A stretch of DNA of 64,000 bases from Eubacteriales bacterium (GCA_030536515.1 JAUNPV010000001.1:310001-374000); one strand, 5' to 3'. Shown: positions 46,315 to 55,231, counted from the stretch's first letter. Notes: generated from the letters alone by a model not told the origin. A program made the numbers and translations.

Positions 46315-47207
46315 AATTTGCAGCAGGAATTGACGGCGGCGGCACCAAAACCACGGTGGAGCTGCGAAATTTGGACGGCCAGGTCCTGGACCGCATCCAG
46401 CTTGGCCCCTTTAACCTCAACAGCATCGGGCCGGAGAGCTTTGCGGGGCTGCTGGGGACCATCACCGGCTGCCTGCGGGAGCACGGGACCTGCGTCAGCC
46501 TCTGCATCGGCGCCGCCGGGTCCAGCAATGCCCTGATGGGGCAGCTGGTGGAAAAGGCCATGCAGGAGGCAGGCCTTGACAAGTGGATGCTGGTTGGCGA
46601 CCAGGAGATTGCCCTGTGGGGAGCTTTGGAGGGGCGGCCGGGCTGCGCCCTTATCGCCGGCACCGGCTCCATCTGCTTTGGCCGGAACCGGGCGGGGGAG
46701 ACGGCCCGGGCCGGAGGCTGGGGGCACCTGATTGACGACGGCGGCAGCGGCTATGCCCTGGGGGCCGACGGTCTCCGGGCACTGGTTCGTGCCTGGGACG
46801 GAAGGGCGGAGGACACCCTGCTGACCCGGCTGGTGTTTGAACGGCTGAACCTCCACACGCCCCAGGCGCTGATTTCCTATGTCTACGGCGGAGATAAAAG
46901 CCGGGTGGCGGCCCTTGCGCCGCTGGTGGAGCAGGCCGCCGGAGCCGGGGACAGGGCAGCTGCCGAAATTCTCCGGAAAAATGCCCGGGAGCTGGCAGAG
47001 CTGGCGCTGGCCGTCACCGGCCGGCTGGGGCTGGAGCAGGGAGAGGTCGCTTTGCTGGGGGGCCTTCTCACCCACGACACCATCCTGCGCCGTGAGACCG
47101 TCGAAGCCTTGAAGCGCCTCTGCCCCGGCCTGACCCCGGTGCCCCCCAGCCGGGACGCCGCATCCGGCGCAGCTATGATGGCCCTGAGACAGGCCCGTGA
47201 CAATTAA
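46311..47207 (+). CDS. BadF/BcrA-type amino-sugar kinase (GlcNAc/MurNAc kinase candidate)
   Basis: A 298-residue ASKHA kinase with GTG start at 46311, overlapping the nagZ stop; GGAGG lies just upstream. It has GIDGGGTKTTVELRN (phosphate-1 loop), AGTGSICFGRN (phosphate-2/adenosine) and GGWGHLIDDGGSGYALG. This family includes N-acetylglucosamine kinase and MurK of Clostridium, which phosphorylates both MurNAc and GlcNAc. As the last gene of the locus it would trap the sugars released by NamZ and NagZ. A terminator hairpin follows directly. Confidence 0.9.
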   Translation: MKFAAGIDGGGTKTTVELRNLDGQVLDRIQLGPFNLNSIGPESFAGLLGTITGCLREHGTCVSLCIGAAGSSNALMGQLVEKAMQEAGLDKWMLVGDQEIALWGALEGRPGCALIAGTGSICFGRNRAGETARAGGWGHLIDDGGSGYALGADGLRALVRAWDGRAEDTLLTRLVFERLNLHTPQALISYVYGGDKSRVAALAPLVEQAAGAGDRAAAEILRKNARELAELALAVTGRLGLEQGEVALLGGLLTHDTILRRETVEALKRLCPGLTPVPPSRDAASGAAMMALRQARDN

Positions 47208-47215
47208 AGTTTTGC

Positions 47216-47262
47216 ATCAGGACTGCCGGTTTCACTGGCAGTCCTGATTTGTCGTTCTTTTC
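47216..47262. terminator. Convergent terminator of MurNAc operon and surface-protein gene
   Basis: A 12-bp stem ATCAGGACTGCC / GGCAGTCCTGAT (47216-47227 with 47237-47248), followed by TTGTCGTTCTTTTC. The stop codon of the minus-strand surface gene lies at 47232-47234, inside the loop, so its last codons are in the stem. Confidence 0.75.
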
Positions 47263-50072
47263 TTCCAGGCAATCCCCGTCAGGCTGATAGCGGTAACGGC
47301 CAGGGTTATGGTCCAGAGGTGGATGTTGGAGGAGTCGGCGGTGCGGGCGTTGGTGGGGTCTTTGCGTTTCCAGCAGGCGTAAAGGTGGGTGTCCTCCCCG
47401 ATTTTCGTGGATTTCGTTACCTTTTGGCCCGTTCCGCTTTCTCCGGTGTACCAGCCGCGGAAGCTGTAGCCCGGGCGGGTGGGGGCGGCGGGGAAGCGGT
47501 CGCCGGGCTTGGTGTTCTGCTCCAGGGTGAGGGAAAAGCTGCCCTCAAAGGGGTCGTGGAAGGTCACCGTCACGTACTGGATTTCCTCCCACTGGGCCCA
47601 GACGGTCAGGTCCTCCCGGAGGACCGTGGAGCGGTAGAGCTTTGAGCCGGTGCCGTCCTCCCGGGTGTTCCAGCCCAGGAAGCGGAAGCCGGGACGGGTG
47701 GGGTCCGGGGGCAGGTTGTCTCCCAGCTTTGCCCCCAGGTCCAGGGTGATTTCCCGGGGCTCGCCTTCGCCGTCCAGGAAGGTGACGGTCCCACGGGTGA
47801 TTTTCTCCCAGGCGGCGCAGAGGGTCATATCCTGGGTCACAGACGTTTCAGCACCCAGCAGAGTCCCGTTTTCGTCCTGCCAGCCCAGGAACAGGTAGCC
47901 CCTCCGGACCAGGGCGGTGGGGAGCTGGTCCGCCGGGGCCGCTCCCGCCTCCAGCGTAAACCAGTCCACCGCCTGGCCCCGGTCCAGGAAGGTGAGGGTC
48001 ACCGTGGGAATTTTTGCCCAGCAGGCGTAGACCGTGGTGTCCGATTCAACCACGGAGTCTGCCGTCAGGGCCTCGCCGGACCCGTCCCGGCTGGTGTTCC
48101 AGCCCAGGAAGTCGTATCCAGGTCGGGCTGGGGCCTCCGCCATGGCCCCGCCGGGGCACTGGCCGGACACCAGGCTCAGCCGGGCGGCCACGGTTTCCCG
48201 GTCCAGAAACACCACCGTCACCAGCACCAGGTCCCGTTTCCACAGAGCATACAGGGTCAAATCCCCATCGGCCCGACAGGGGTCGCCGCCGTGGAGCTGG
48301 GGAAGAGGCCCGTCCGGACTTGTGGCCCAGCCCAAAAAGACCCACCCGGGCCGGGTGGGAACCTGGTGGGAAAGGGTGAACATAGCATCCTCCCCGGCCT
48401 CTATCTGCTGCTGCGGCGGCGGGTTTTCTCCGCCGCAGGGGTCATAGGTCAGGGTGAAAAGCCGCACCCAGCGGGCGTAAAGAAGGGTGCTTTTTAAGAT
48501 TGGAAGGCTTTCGTCAAACTTTTCTCCGCCATCTTTGGCGGTGTACCACCCCTCAAACCGGAAGCCATCCCGGGTGGGGGTTGGCAGCTTGGGGCAGGTC
48601 TGGCCTTCCAGCACCTCCACCGGCGGATCGCCGGTGTCGAAGGTGATTTGAAGCGTCTCCCGCCGGTCACAGGTGAAGGAGAACACCGCCCCATTGACAG
48701 CGGTCCCGGGCCTGGGGGACCATTGGCCGGTGGGCTTGTGAAGCTCATCGGGGACCGGGGTGGGAAGCAGCCCTTCCAGCGCCCCGCCCTCGTCCAGGGT
48801 CACCGTGCAGCTGCCCAGACCGTTTTCCGCCCAGACGCCGCCCTCGATTTCAAACCGCACCTCCGCCTGGGGAACCCACAGGGGGCGAAGGGTGAGGCTC
48901 TCGGTGACGGGAGTATCCAGGGCAAAGGGCTGGCCGTCCTCTGTGGACCAGCCGCCGAAGCGGAAAAGAGCGCCGTCTATGACCCGGCAGCCGTTTTCGT
49001 CCAGGGGCAGAGCCGGGAATCCGTCCGCCGGGAGGGAATCGCCCCAGAGGCAGGCCCGGCTTTCGCCGGTTTCACCAAAGGTCACCTGGCAGGTACTTCG
49101 CTGCCAGAGGGCGTAGAGGGTGGCAGGACTTTGCGCACTGTCCACGGTGTAGAGACTGCCAGCAGCCACCGTTTCCCCGCTGCCGTCGGGCTGGGTGTTC
49201 CAGCCAAGCAGGGTATGGCCGGGCCGTTCCAGGCTAGGGACGGTAAAGTCATGGGCGGAAATCCCGCTGTTTTCCGCTGTAAATGCAAGCGTTTCCCCGG
49301 AAATCTCGCTGTTTCCGTCAAAATACAAAATAAAAATACGCCTCCACTGGGCGTAAGCAGTTGTATGTTCCTGTAGCTCCATCCCGGCCTCCAGGTCCGT
49401 GCCGGTGCCGTCGGGTGCTGTGTTCCAGCGGTGGAATTCGTAGCCCTCCCGGGGCGGCGGCTCCGGCAGGTCCTCCACAAGGCCCCCCGACAGTTCCATC
49501 TCCGGCAGCTCGCCAGAACCTCCGTTCAGATGAAAACTCAGCCGGCAGTTTTCCTTCCACCGGGCGTAAAGGGCGAGGCTATCCTCAATTTCTTCGTCCT
49601 CGCCGGTGGGGCTGCCATAGCCATAGGGACTCTGACACCAGTCCAGGAACCTGTATCCCGCCCGGACCGGGTCCTCCGGCCAGTCTTCGCAAACCGTCCC
49701 CGACAAAACCTGAACCGTCCGGCTTGTCTCACCTGCATCCCACTGGCCGCCGTTGGCATCAAAGGTCAGATTCAACAGCTTCTGATAGACGAAGCGGTAG
49801 ATGGTTCCATCCGAAGGAACATCCCCCAGTGGGTCCACCTCCCAGCAGCCGCCGCCATATCCGTCATTGGGAGACATATCGTCCGGAATGTCCTCCACTG
49901 ACAAAACGTGCCCCGCCTCGAAGGTGCGCTCTTGATAATAATCGTCATTCGACCAGACCCCGTTAGCGAGCTGAAAGCCCACCGTCACAACCTCAGCCCC
50001 CAGCACCCGCAAAGGCACCACCCCCGCCGCCAGGAACACCGCCAGCAAAACCGCAAACAGCTTCTTTTTCAT
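47232..50072 (-). CDS. Listeria-Bacteroides repeat surface protein, copy 1
   Basis: A 946-residue secreted protein. It has an N-terminal signal peptide (MKKKLFAVLLAVFLAAGVVP), then about eleven repeats of roughly 70 residues of the InlB B-repeat type (typical unit: VTFLD..., PTRPGYxFxGWNT, DGTG, then AxW). It ends with a linker, SNIHLW and a membrane segment plus KKR tail. The sequence before the span, NARTADSSN, looks like a decayed NPxTGD-type sorting signal. It probably forms a stalk on the cell surface, perhaps an adhesin. It is about 90% identical to copy 2 (52221-55043) in opposite orientation. Promoter and leader are identical. Confidence 0.93.
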   Translation of the reverse strand: MKKKLFAVLLAVFLAAGVVPLRVLGAEVVTVGFQLANGVWSNDDYYQERTFEAGHVLSVEDIPDDMSPNDGYGGGCWEVDPLGDVPSDGTIYRFVYQKLLNLTFDANGGQWDAGETSRTVQVLSGTVCEDWPEDPVRAGYRFLDWCQSPYGYGSPTGEDEEIEDSLALYARWKENCRLSFHLNGGSGELPEMELSGGLVEDLPEPPPREGYEFHRWNTAPDGTGTDLEAGMELQEHTTAYAQWRRIFILYFDGNSEISGETLAFTAENSGISAHDFTVPSLERPGHTLLGWNTQPDGSGETVAAGSLYTVDSAQSPATLYALWQRSTCQVTFGETGESRACLWGDSLPADGFPALPLDENGCRVIDGALFRFGGWSTEDGQPFALDTPVTESLTLRPLWVPQAEVRFEIEGGVWAENGLGSCTVTLDEGGALEGLLPTPVPDELHKPTGQWSPRPGTAVNGAVFSFTCDRRETLQITFDTGDPPVEVLEGQTCPKLPTPTRDGFRFEGWYTAKDGGEKFDESLPILKSTLLYARWVRLFTLTYDPCGGENPPPQQQIEAGEDAMFTLSHQVPTRPGWVFLGWATSPDGPLPQLHGGDPCRADGDLTLYALWKRDLVLVTVVFLDRETVAARLSLVSGQCPGGAMAEAPARPGYDFLGWNTSRDGSGEALTADSVVESDTTVYACWAKIPTVTLTFLDRGQAVDWFTLEAGAAPADQLPTALVRRGYLFLGWQDENGTLLGAETSVTQDMTLCAAWEKITRGTVTFLDGEGEPREITLDLGAKLGDNLPPDPTRPGFRFLGWNTREDGTGSKLYRSTVLREDLTVWAQWEEIQYVTVTFHDPFEGSFSLTLEQNTKPGDRFPAAPTRPGYSFRGWYTGESGTGQKVTKSTKIGEDTHLYACWKRKDPTNARTADSSNIHLWTITLAVTAISLTGIAWKKRTTNQDCQ

Positions 50073-50204
50073 CCAAATTCCTTCTTTCTATAAAATTCAA
50101 AGCGTGAAAGGGCACACCTTCCACGCTTCTATATGGAAATAGTAAACGAAAAAATTCAGGCTGTCAAGCACTGATTTGTATAATTCGTTCAAGCGGATTA
50201 TCAC
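47265..50204. repeat. Left arm of large inverted repeat
   Basis: It covers copy 1 and its upstream region to the GTGATAATCCG segment. It is matched in inverted orientation by 52088-55037. Homology includes promoter, leader hairpin and nearly the whole coding sequence; it breaks after the WKKR codons. Confidence 0.85.
50139..50167 (-). promoter_or_regulatory. Promoter of surface protein copy 1
   Basis: On the minus strand TTGACA (50162-50167), 17-bp spacer, TACTAT (50139-50144). Spacing and sequence match copy 2. A 12-bp leader hairpin (AAGCGTGGAAGG arm) follows at the expected transcript start. Confidence 0.8.
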
Positions 50205-50238
50205 TCGATCGCCTGTAAGGAGCTGCTTTTCCAGTGCC

Positions 50239-50856
50239 TTATGAAAGCGGCTGGAAAACAGGCCTCAAACACCGGTCAATCAGCAGGGCCGTTCCGGAAA
50301 AGCCCACCGGGACCAGGATAAACAGGATGCTCAGCACCCGGCTGGGCAAAAGCCAAACCAGGACGAGGGGCATCAGATTCAGAGCGATGACGGCCAGGGT
50401 CCTGGGAAAATGGGCCAGCGCCAGCAGCAGGGCGTTCTCCGCCAGCTTCCAGGCGGGGATTTCAAACCGGGCCAGCAGCGGAAAGGCGTAGGCCGCCGTC
50501 ATCAGCCATAAAAGGGCGGGCACGCAGAAAAACATAATCCCCGCCGTCCGGAGCCACCCGCCCCAGAAGGACACAATCCGAAAGCAAATCAGAAGAAACA
50601 CGGCGGCAACCAGCAGGACCAGCCACAGCGCCGTGGCGGTTTTGAATTCCCGCCGGAAGGACCGGAAAAACCGGGAAAGGGCCCCCTCTTCGGCATCGGG
50701 CTGAGGGCGCAGTCCAAAGTGCAGAGCAGTGGTGGCCGCACCGGCGGTGACCACCGGCAGGCAGCACAGGACCCAAACCAGATTCAGCCCAATCAGCTCC
50801 AGCAGCCGCTGCACAAACCGCCCGAGGGGCGAGTCGTTATCAATGAAATTTACCAT
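50239..50856 (-). CDS. YesL-like (DUF624) membrane protein
   Basis: A 205-residue integral membrane protein with about five spans (for example LIGLNLVWVLCCLPVVTAG and LWLVLLVAAVFLLICF). It starts MVNFIDNDSPLGRFVQRLLELI; the N-terminal pattern 'G...L..N..W.....P......A' is typical of the YesL family, usually found beside CUT1 sugar transporters, function not established. Its own promoter is at 50895-50924 and GGAGGA lies before the ATG. Here it stands alone inside the inverted repeat, away from any transporter operon. Confidence 0.87.
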   Translation of the reverse strand: MVNFIDNDSPLGRFVQRLLELIGLNLVWVLCCLPVVTAGAATTALHFGLRPQPDAEEGALSRFFRSFRREFKTATALWLVLLVAAVFLLICFRIVSFWGGWLRTAGIMFFCVPALLWLMTAAYAFPLLARFEIPAWKLAENALLLALAHFPRTLAVIALNLMPLVLVWLLPSRVLSILFILVPVGFSGTALLIDRCLRPVFQPLS

Positions 50857-50894
50857 GGGATATTCCTCCAGTGCTTTCTCCGGTTCTTTTTATC

Positions 50895-50924
50895 ATTATA
50901 GCACAAAACCGTCCGCCTTGGCAA
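50895..50924 (-). promoter_or_regulatory. Promoter of YesL-like gene
   Basis: On the minus strand TTGCCA (50919-50924), 18-bp spacer, TATAAT (50895-50900), with an extended -10 (TGC before TATAAT). Confidence 0.72.
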
Positions 50925-50999
50925 ACCCCTTTTTCCGCCCGCTCAGACGGCCATGGGAGAAATTTTCCGGAGGAACTGGAAATTCCGAACCGGCTGTGC

Positions 51000-51005
51000 T
51001 ATACT
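51000..51005 (+). promoter_or_regulatory. Extended -10 of AEC transporter gene
   Basis: TGC then TATACT; the -35 is weak. The ATG follows at 51034, so the leader is short. Confidence 0.5.
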
Positions 51006-51033
51006 GAAAAAAACCGTACGAAAGGAACCCACA

Positions 51034-52002
51034 ATGGAAAATTTTGTTTTTGCGTTAAACTCCACCGTCCCGGTGTTTCTGGTGATTCTGCTGGGCTGGT
51101 TTCTCCGGCGAATCGGGATGCTGGACGAGGGCTTTCAAAAAACCGCAAACGCCTATGTCTTCAAATGCGCCCTGCCTGCGAATCTGTTTCTCTCCATTTC
51201 CGGCATGAATCTCTACGGGGAGTTCGATTTGCTGTTCTGCCTGTTCTGCATAGCAGCGACGACGGTCATGTTCTTTGGCGTTTGGGCCGGTGCCTGGCTG
51301 CTGCTCCGGGATAAGAGGCTGGTGGGGGCCTTTGCCCAGGCATCGGCCCGTGCCAATGCGGCCATGCTGGGGGTGGCCTTTGTGGTGGCCATTTACGGAA
51401 GTGCCGGCATGGTGCCTATGATGATTATGTGCTCTGTGCCGCTGTTCAATGTCCTGTCGGTGCTGATTCTCACCTTTTCGCCCCAGGTGGACGAGGCGGG
51501 CGCACTGCTGCCCCGGCAGGGCGGCACCGCTGCGCTCCGCAGCGCCTGTCGGCGCATTCTGAAAAATCCCCTGATTCTGGGCATCGCCGCCGGAATCCCC
51601 TTTGCGCTGCTGGGGCTGCAAATTCCCCAGATGCTCCGGGGCGCAGTGAAATACGTGGGGGACACGGCGACGCCTGTGGCATTGCTGATGATAGGTGCCT
51701 CCTTCACAGGCAGCGAGGCCATGACCCGGTGGAAAAGCGCCGCCTGGGCCTCCTTTGTCAAGCTGCTGCTCCTGCCTGCCATCTTCATTCCTGCGGCGGT
51801 CTGGCTGGGCTTCCGGGAAAGCGAGCTGGTGGCAATCCTGATTATGGTGGGCTCCCCCACAGCGGTGACCAGCTTCGTCATGGCAAAGAGTATGCGGGCG
51901 GACAGCGCACTGACCTCCAATACCATCGTCCTGTCCACAATCCTCTCGGCGGGCACCATCACCTTCTGGCTGTATCTGCTGCGCAGCCTGGGCTTGATTT
52001 AA
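51034..52002 (+). CDS. AEC-family (auxin efflux carrier-like) transporter
   Basis: A 322-residue membrane protein with about ten spans in two inverted halves. It starts MENFVFALNSTVPVFLVILLG, with the family's RIGMLDEGFQKTANAYVFKCALPANLF near the N-terminus, and ends VMAKSMRADSALTSNTIVLSTILS. AAAGGAAC lies before the ATG. Bacterial members export or import malate, malonate, aspartate/alanine or similar carboxylates; the substrate is not predictable. It lies between the two inverted surface-protein genes and diverges from the YesL-like gene. Confidence 0.93.
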   Translation: MENFVFALNSTVPVFLVILLGWFLRRIGMLDEGFQKTANAYVFKCALPANLFLSISGMNLYGEFDLLFCLFCIAATTVMFFGVWAGAWLLLRDKRLVGAFAQASARANAAMLGVAFVVAIYGSAGMVPMMIMCSVPLFNVLSVLILTFSPQVDEAGALLPRQGGTAALRSACRRILKNPLILGIAAGIPFALLGLQIPQMLRGAVKYVGDTATPVALLMIGASFTGSEAMTRWKSAAWASFVKLLLLPAIFIPAAVWLGFRESELVAILIMVGSPTAVTSFVMAKSMRADSALTSNTIVLSTILSAGTITFWLYLLRSLGLI

Positions 52003-52084
52003 TCAGCAAAGACTGTAGGGCGGCCTGACCTCAGGCCGCCGCTCCTGTTTCCACACCAGAAAAGCGAACTGGCTCGCCATGGCA
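52003..52084. repeat. Partial family B intergenic element (no TIR)
   Basis: It shares the core AGGGCGGCCTG...CAGGCCGCC and the ACACCAGAAAA...ACTGG block with 27743-27854, but lacks the TGTGCTTATCGG ends. It borders the right arm of the large inverted repeat. Confidence 0.65.
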
Positions 52085-52087
52085 ACG

Positions 52088-55037
52088 GGTGATAATCCGG
52101 TTGAACGATTTATACAAATTAGTGCTTGACAGCCAAAATTTTTTCGTTTACTATTTCCATATAGAAGCGTGGAAGGTGTGCCCTTTCACGCTTTGAATTT
52201 TATAGAAAGAAGGAATTTGGATGAAAAAGAAGCTGTTTGCGGTTTTGCTGGCGGTGTTCCTGGCGGCGGGGGTGGTGCCTTTGCGGGTGCTGGGGGCTGA
52301 GGTTGTGACGGTGGGCTTTCAGCTCGCTAACGGGGTCTGGTCGAATGACGATTATTATCAAGAGCGCACCTTCGAGGCGGGGCACGTTTTGTCGGTGGAG
52401 GACATTCCATGCGATATGTCTCCCAATGACGGATATGGCGGCGGATATTGGAAGGATGACCCACTGGGGGATGTTCCTTCGGATGGAACCGTCTACCGCT
52501 TCGTCTATCAGCGGCTGCTGGAGCTGACCTTTGATGCCAACGGCGGCCAGTGGGGCGAGGGCGAGACAGACCGGACGGTTCAGGTCCTGTCGGGGACGGT
52601 CTGCGGGGAATGGCCGGAGGACCCGGTTCGGGCGGGCTACAGGTTTCTGGACTGGTGCCAGAATCCCTACGGCTATGGCAGTCCCGCCGACGAGGACTAC
52701 ACCATTGAGGAAAATCTTATTCTTTACGCCCGGTGGAAGGAAAACTGTCGGCTGACTTTCCAGCTGAACGGAGGTTCTGGCGAGCTACCGGCGATGGAGC
52801 TGTCGGGGGGTCTGGTGGAGGACCTGCCGGAGCCGCCGCCCCGGGAGGGCTACGAATTCCACAGCTGGAACACAGCGCCCGATGGCACCGGCACGGACCT
52901 GGAGACCGGGATGGAGCTACAGGAACATACAACTGCTTACGCCCAGTGGAGGCGTATTTTTATTTTGTATTTTGACGGAAACAGCGAGATTTCCGGGGAA
53001 ACGCTTGCATTTACAGCGGAAAACAGCGGGATTTCCGCCCATGACTTTACCGTCCCTAGCCTGGAACGGCCCGGCCATACCCTGCTTGGCTGGAACACCC
53101 AGCCCGACGGCAGCGGGGAAACGGTGGCTGCTGGCAGTCTCTACACCGTGGACAGCTCCAACAGCCCTGCCACCCTCTACGCCATCTGGCAGCGAGACTC
53201 CTGCCATGTGACCTTTGGCGAAACCGCTGAAATCCGGGCCTGCCTCTGGGGCGACTCCCTCCCGGCGGATGGATTTCCGGCCCTTTCTCTGGACGAAACC
53301 GGCTGCCGGGTTATAGACGGTGCTCTTTTCCGCTTCGGCGGCTGGCTGACGGAGGACGGCCAGGTTTTCACGGCGGACACCCCCGTCACCGAAAGCATCA
53401 CCCTTCACCCCCTGTGGATTCCCCAGGCGGAGGTGTTGTTCGAAATCGAGGGCGGCGTCTGGGCGGAAAACGGTCTGAGCAGCTGCACGGTGACCCTGGA
53501 CGAGGGCGGGGCGCTGGAAGGGCTGCTTCCCACTCCGGTGACCGATGAGCGTCACAAGCCCACCGGCCAATGGTCCCCCAGGCCTGGGACCGCCGCCAAC
53601 GGGGCGGTGTTCACCTTCACCTGCGACCGGCGGGAGGCACTTCAAATCACCTTCGACACCGGAGAGCCGCCGGTGGAGGTGCTGGAGGGCCAGACCTGCC
53701 CCAAGCTGCCCACCCCCGCCCGGGAGGGCTTCCGGTTTGACGGGTGGTACACCGCCAAAACCGGCGGGGAAAAGTTTGACGAAAGCCTTCCAATTCTGAA
53801 AAACACCCCTCTTTACGCCCGCTGGGTGCAGCTTTTCACCCTGACCTATGACCCCACCGGCGGCGAAAGCCCGCCGCCGCCACAGCAGGTGGAGGCCGGG
53901 GAGGACGCCATGTTCACCCTTTCCCACCAGGTCCCAACCAGGCCCGGGTGGGTCTTTTTAGGCTGGGCAGAAAGCCCGGATGGGCCCCTTCCCCAGCTTC
54001 ACGGCGGCGACTCCTGCCGGGCCGATGGGGATTTGACCCTGTACGCTCTGTGGAAAAGGGACCTGGTGCTGGTGACGGTGGTGTTCCTGGACCGGGAGGC
54101 TGAGGCCGCCCGGCTGAGCCTGGTGTCCGGCCAGTGTCCCGGCGGGGCCATGGCGGAGGCCCCGGCCCGACCGGGGTACGACTTCCTGGGCTGGAACACC
54201 AGCCGGGACGGGACCGGCGAGGCCCTGACGGCGGACTCCGTGGTTGAATCGGACACCACGGTCTACGCCTGCTGGGCGAAAATTCCAACGGTGACCCTCA
54301 CCTTCCTGGACCGGGGACAGGCGGTGGACTGGTTCATCCTGGCTGTTGGCGAATCCCCGGCGGACCAGCTCCCCGCCGCCCCGGTCCGGAAGGGCTACCT
54401 GTTTCTGGGCTGGCAGGACGAAAACGGGGTCCTGCTGGCCGCTGAAACGTCTGTGACCCAGGATATGACCCTCTGCGCCGCCTGGGAGAAAATCACCCGT
54501 GGGACCGTCACCTTCCTGGACGGCGAAGGCGAGCCCCGGGAAATCACCCTGGACCTGGGGGCAAAGCTGGGAGACAACCTGCCCCCGGACCCCACCCGTC
54601 CCGGCTTCCGCTTCCTGGGCTGGAACACCCGGGAGGACGGCACCGGCTCAAAGCTCACCCGGTCCACAGTCCTCCGGGAGGACATGACCGTTTGGGCCCA
54701 GTGGGAGGAAATCCAGTACGTGACCCTAACCTTCCACGACCCCTTTGAGGGCAGCTTCGCCCTGACCCTGGAGCAAAACACCAAGCCCGGCGACATCTTC
54801 CCGCCCAACCCCACCCATCCGGGCTACAGCTTCCGCGGCTGGTACACCGGAGAAAACGGAACCGGCCAAAAGGTGACGAAATCCACAAAAATCGGGGAAG
54901 ACACTAACCTTTACGCCTGCTGGAAGCGCAAAGACCCCACCAACGCCCGCACCGGCGACCTCTCCAACATCCACCTCTGGACCATAACCCTGGCCGTGAC
55001 AGCCATGAGCCTGACGGGGATTGTCTGGAAAAAGCGA
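52088..55037. repeat. Right arm of large inverted repeat
   Basis: Inverted counterpart of 47265-50204; homology begins at GTGATAATCCG. The spacer between the arms is about 1.9 kb and holds the YesL-like and AEC genes. Confidence 0.85.
52126..52154 (+). promoter_or_regulatory. Promoter of surface protein copy 2
   Basis: TTGACA (52126-52131), 17-bp spacer, TACTAT (52149-52154). A 12-bp hairpin (about 52164-52192, one G-T pair) begins at the predicted transcript start and may stabilise the mRNA 5' end. Confidence 0.8.
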
Positions 55038-55043
55038 AGATAG
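52221..55043 (+). CDS. Listeria-Bacteroides repeat surface protein, copy 2
   Basis: A 940-residue paralogue of the protein at 47232-50072. The signal peptide is identical, with the same series of about eleven InlB B-type repeats (GYxFLGWNT... YACW) and the same terminal membrane anchor. Its pre-anchor sequence is NARTGDLSN, closer to an NPxTGD-type sorting signal than copy 1, and it ends WKKRR. Substitutions are scattered, many in repeats 1, 4 and 6. GAAAGAAGGAAT provides the ribosome site. Likely a wall- or membrane-attached surface stalk. Relative orientation to copy 1 allows recombination that inverts the genes between. Confidence 0.93.
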   Translation: MKKKLFAVLLAVFLAAGVVPLRVLGAEVVTVGFQLANGVWSNDDYYQERTFEAGHVLSVEDIPCDMSPNDGYGGGYWKDDPLGDVPSDGTVYRFVYQRLLELTFDANGGQWGEGETDRTVQVLSGTVCGEWPEDPVRAGYRFLDWCQNPYGYGSPADEDYTIEENLILYARWKENCRLTFQLNGGSGELPAMELSGGLVEDLPEPPPREGYEFHSWNTAPDGTGTDLETGMELQEHTTAYAQWRRIFILYFDGNSEISGETLAFTAENSGISAHDFTVPSLERPGHTLLGWNTQPDGSGETVAAGSLYTVDSSNSPATLYAIWQRDSCHVTFGETAEIRACLWGDSLPADGFPALSLDETGCRVIDGALFRFGGWLTEDGQVFTADTPVTESITLHPLWIPQAEVLFEIEGGVWAENGLSSCTVTLDEGGALEGLLPTPVTDERHKPTGQWSPRPGTAANGAVFTFTCDRREALQITFDTGEPPVEVLEGQTCPKLPTPAREGFRFDGWYTAKTGGEKFDESLPILKNTPLYARWVQLFTLTYDPTGGESPPPPQQVEAGEDAMFTLSHQVPTRPGWVFLGWAESPDGPLPQLHGGDSCRADGDLTLYALWKRDLVLVTVVFLDREAEAARLSLVSGQCPGGAMAEAPARPGYDFLGWNTSRDGTGEALTADSVVESDTTVYACWAKIPTVTLTFLDRGQAVDWFILAVGESPADQLPAAPVRKGYLFLGWQDENGVLLAAETSVTQDMTLCAAWEKITRGTVTFLDGEGEPREITLDLGAKLGDNLPPDPTRPGFRFLGWNTREDGTGSKLTRSTVLREDMTVWAQWEEIQYVTLTFHDPFEGSFALTLEQNTKPGDIFPPNPTHPGYSFRGWYTGENGTGQKVTKSTKIGEDTNLYACWKRKDPTNARTGDLSNIHLWTITLAVTAMSLTGIVWKKRR

Positions 55044-55184
55044 GCGCAACACTGTCATGCAGCCGGGACGGATGGGTTCGGGTCCGCTGACAGTAGCGGC
55101 ATCAAGCCAGACGAGTGAATCTGAGATTCCCTGGAAATACCTGCATGGCAGGTGAATAAAGCGGTCTATGACTGCATACCTTAT

Positions 55185-55208
55185 ACTTAGGACGCATACG
55201 CCCTAAGT
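55185..55208. promoter_or_regulatory. Inverted repeat 1 before the ATPase gene
   Basis: ACTTAGG (55185-55191), 10-bp centre, CCTAAGT (55202-55208). It shares CTTAGGACG with repeat 2 and lies upstream of the -35. Candidate operator. Confidence 0.5.
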
Positions 55209-55231
55209 AATAGATAAAGTGGCTGTGTTCC

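Noticed and set aside
48000-48400. Open frames in other phases inside the surface-protein genes
   Set aside because: They arise from repeat periodicity and high GC; only the frame with signal peptide and repeat units makes sense.
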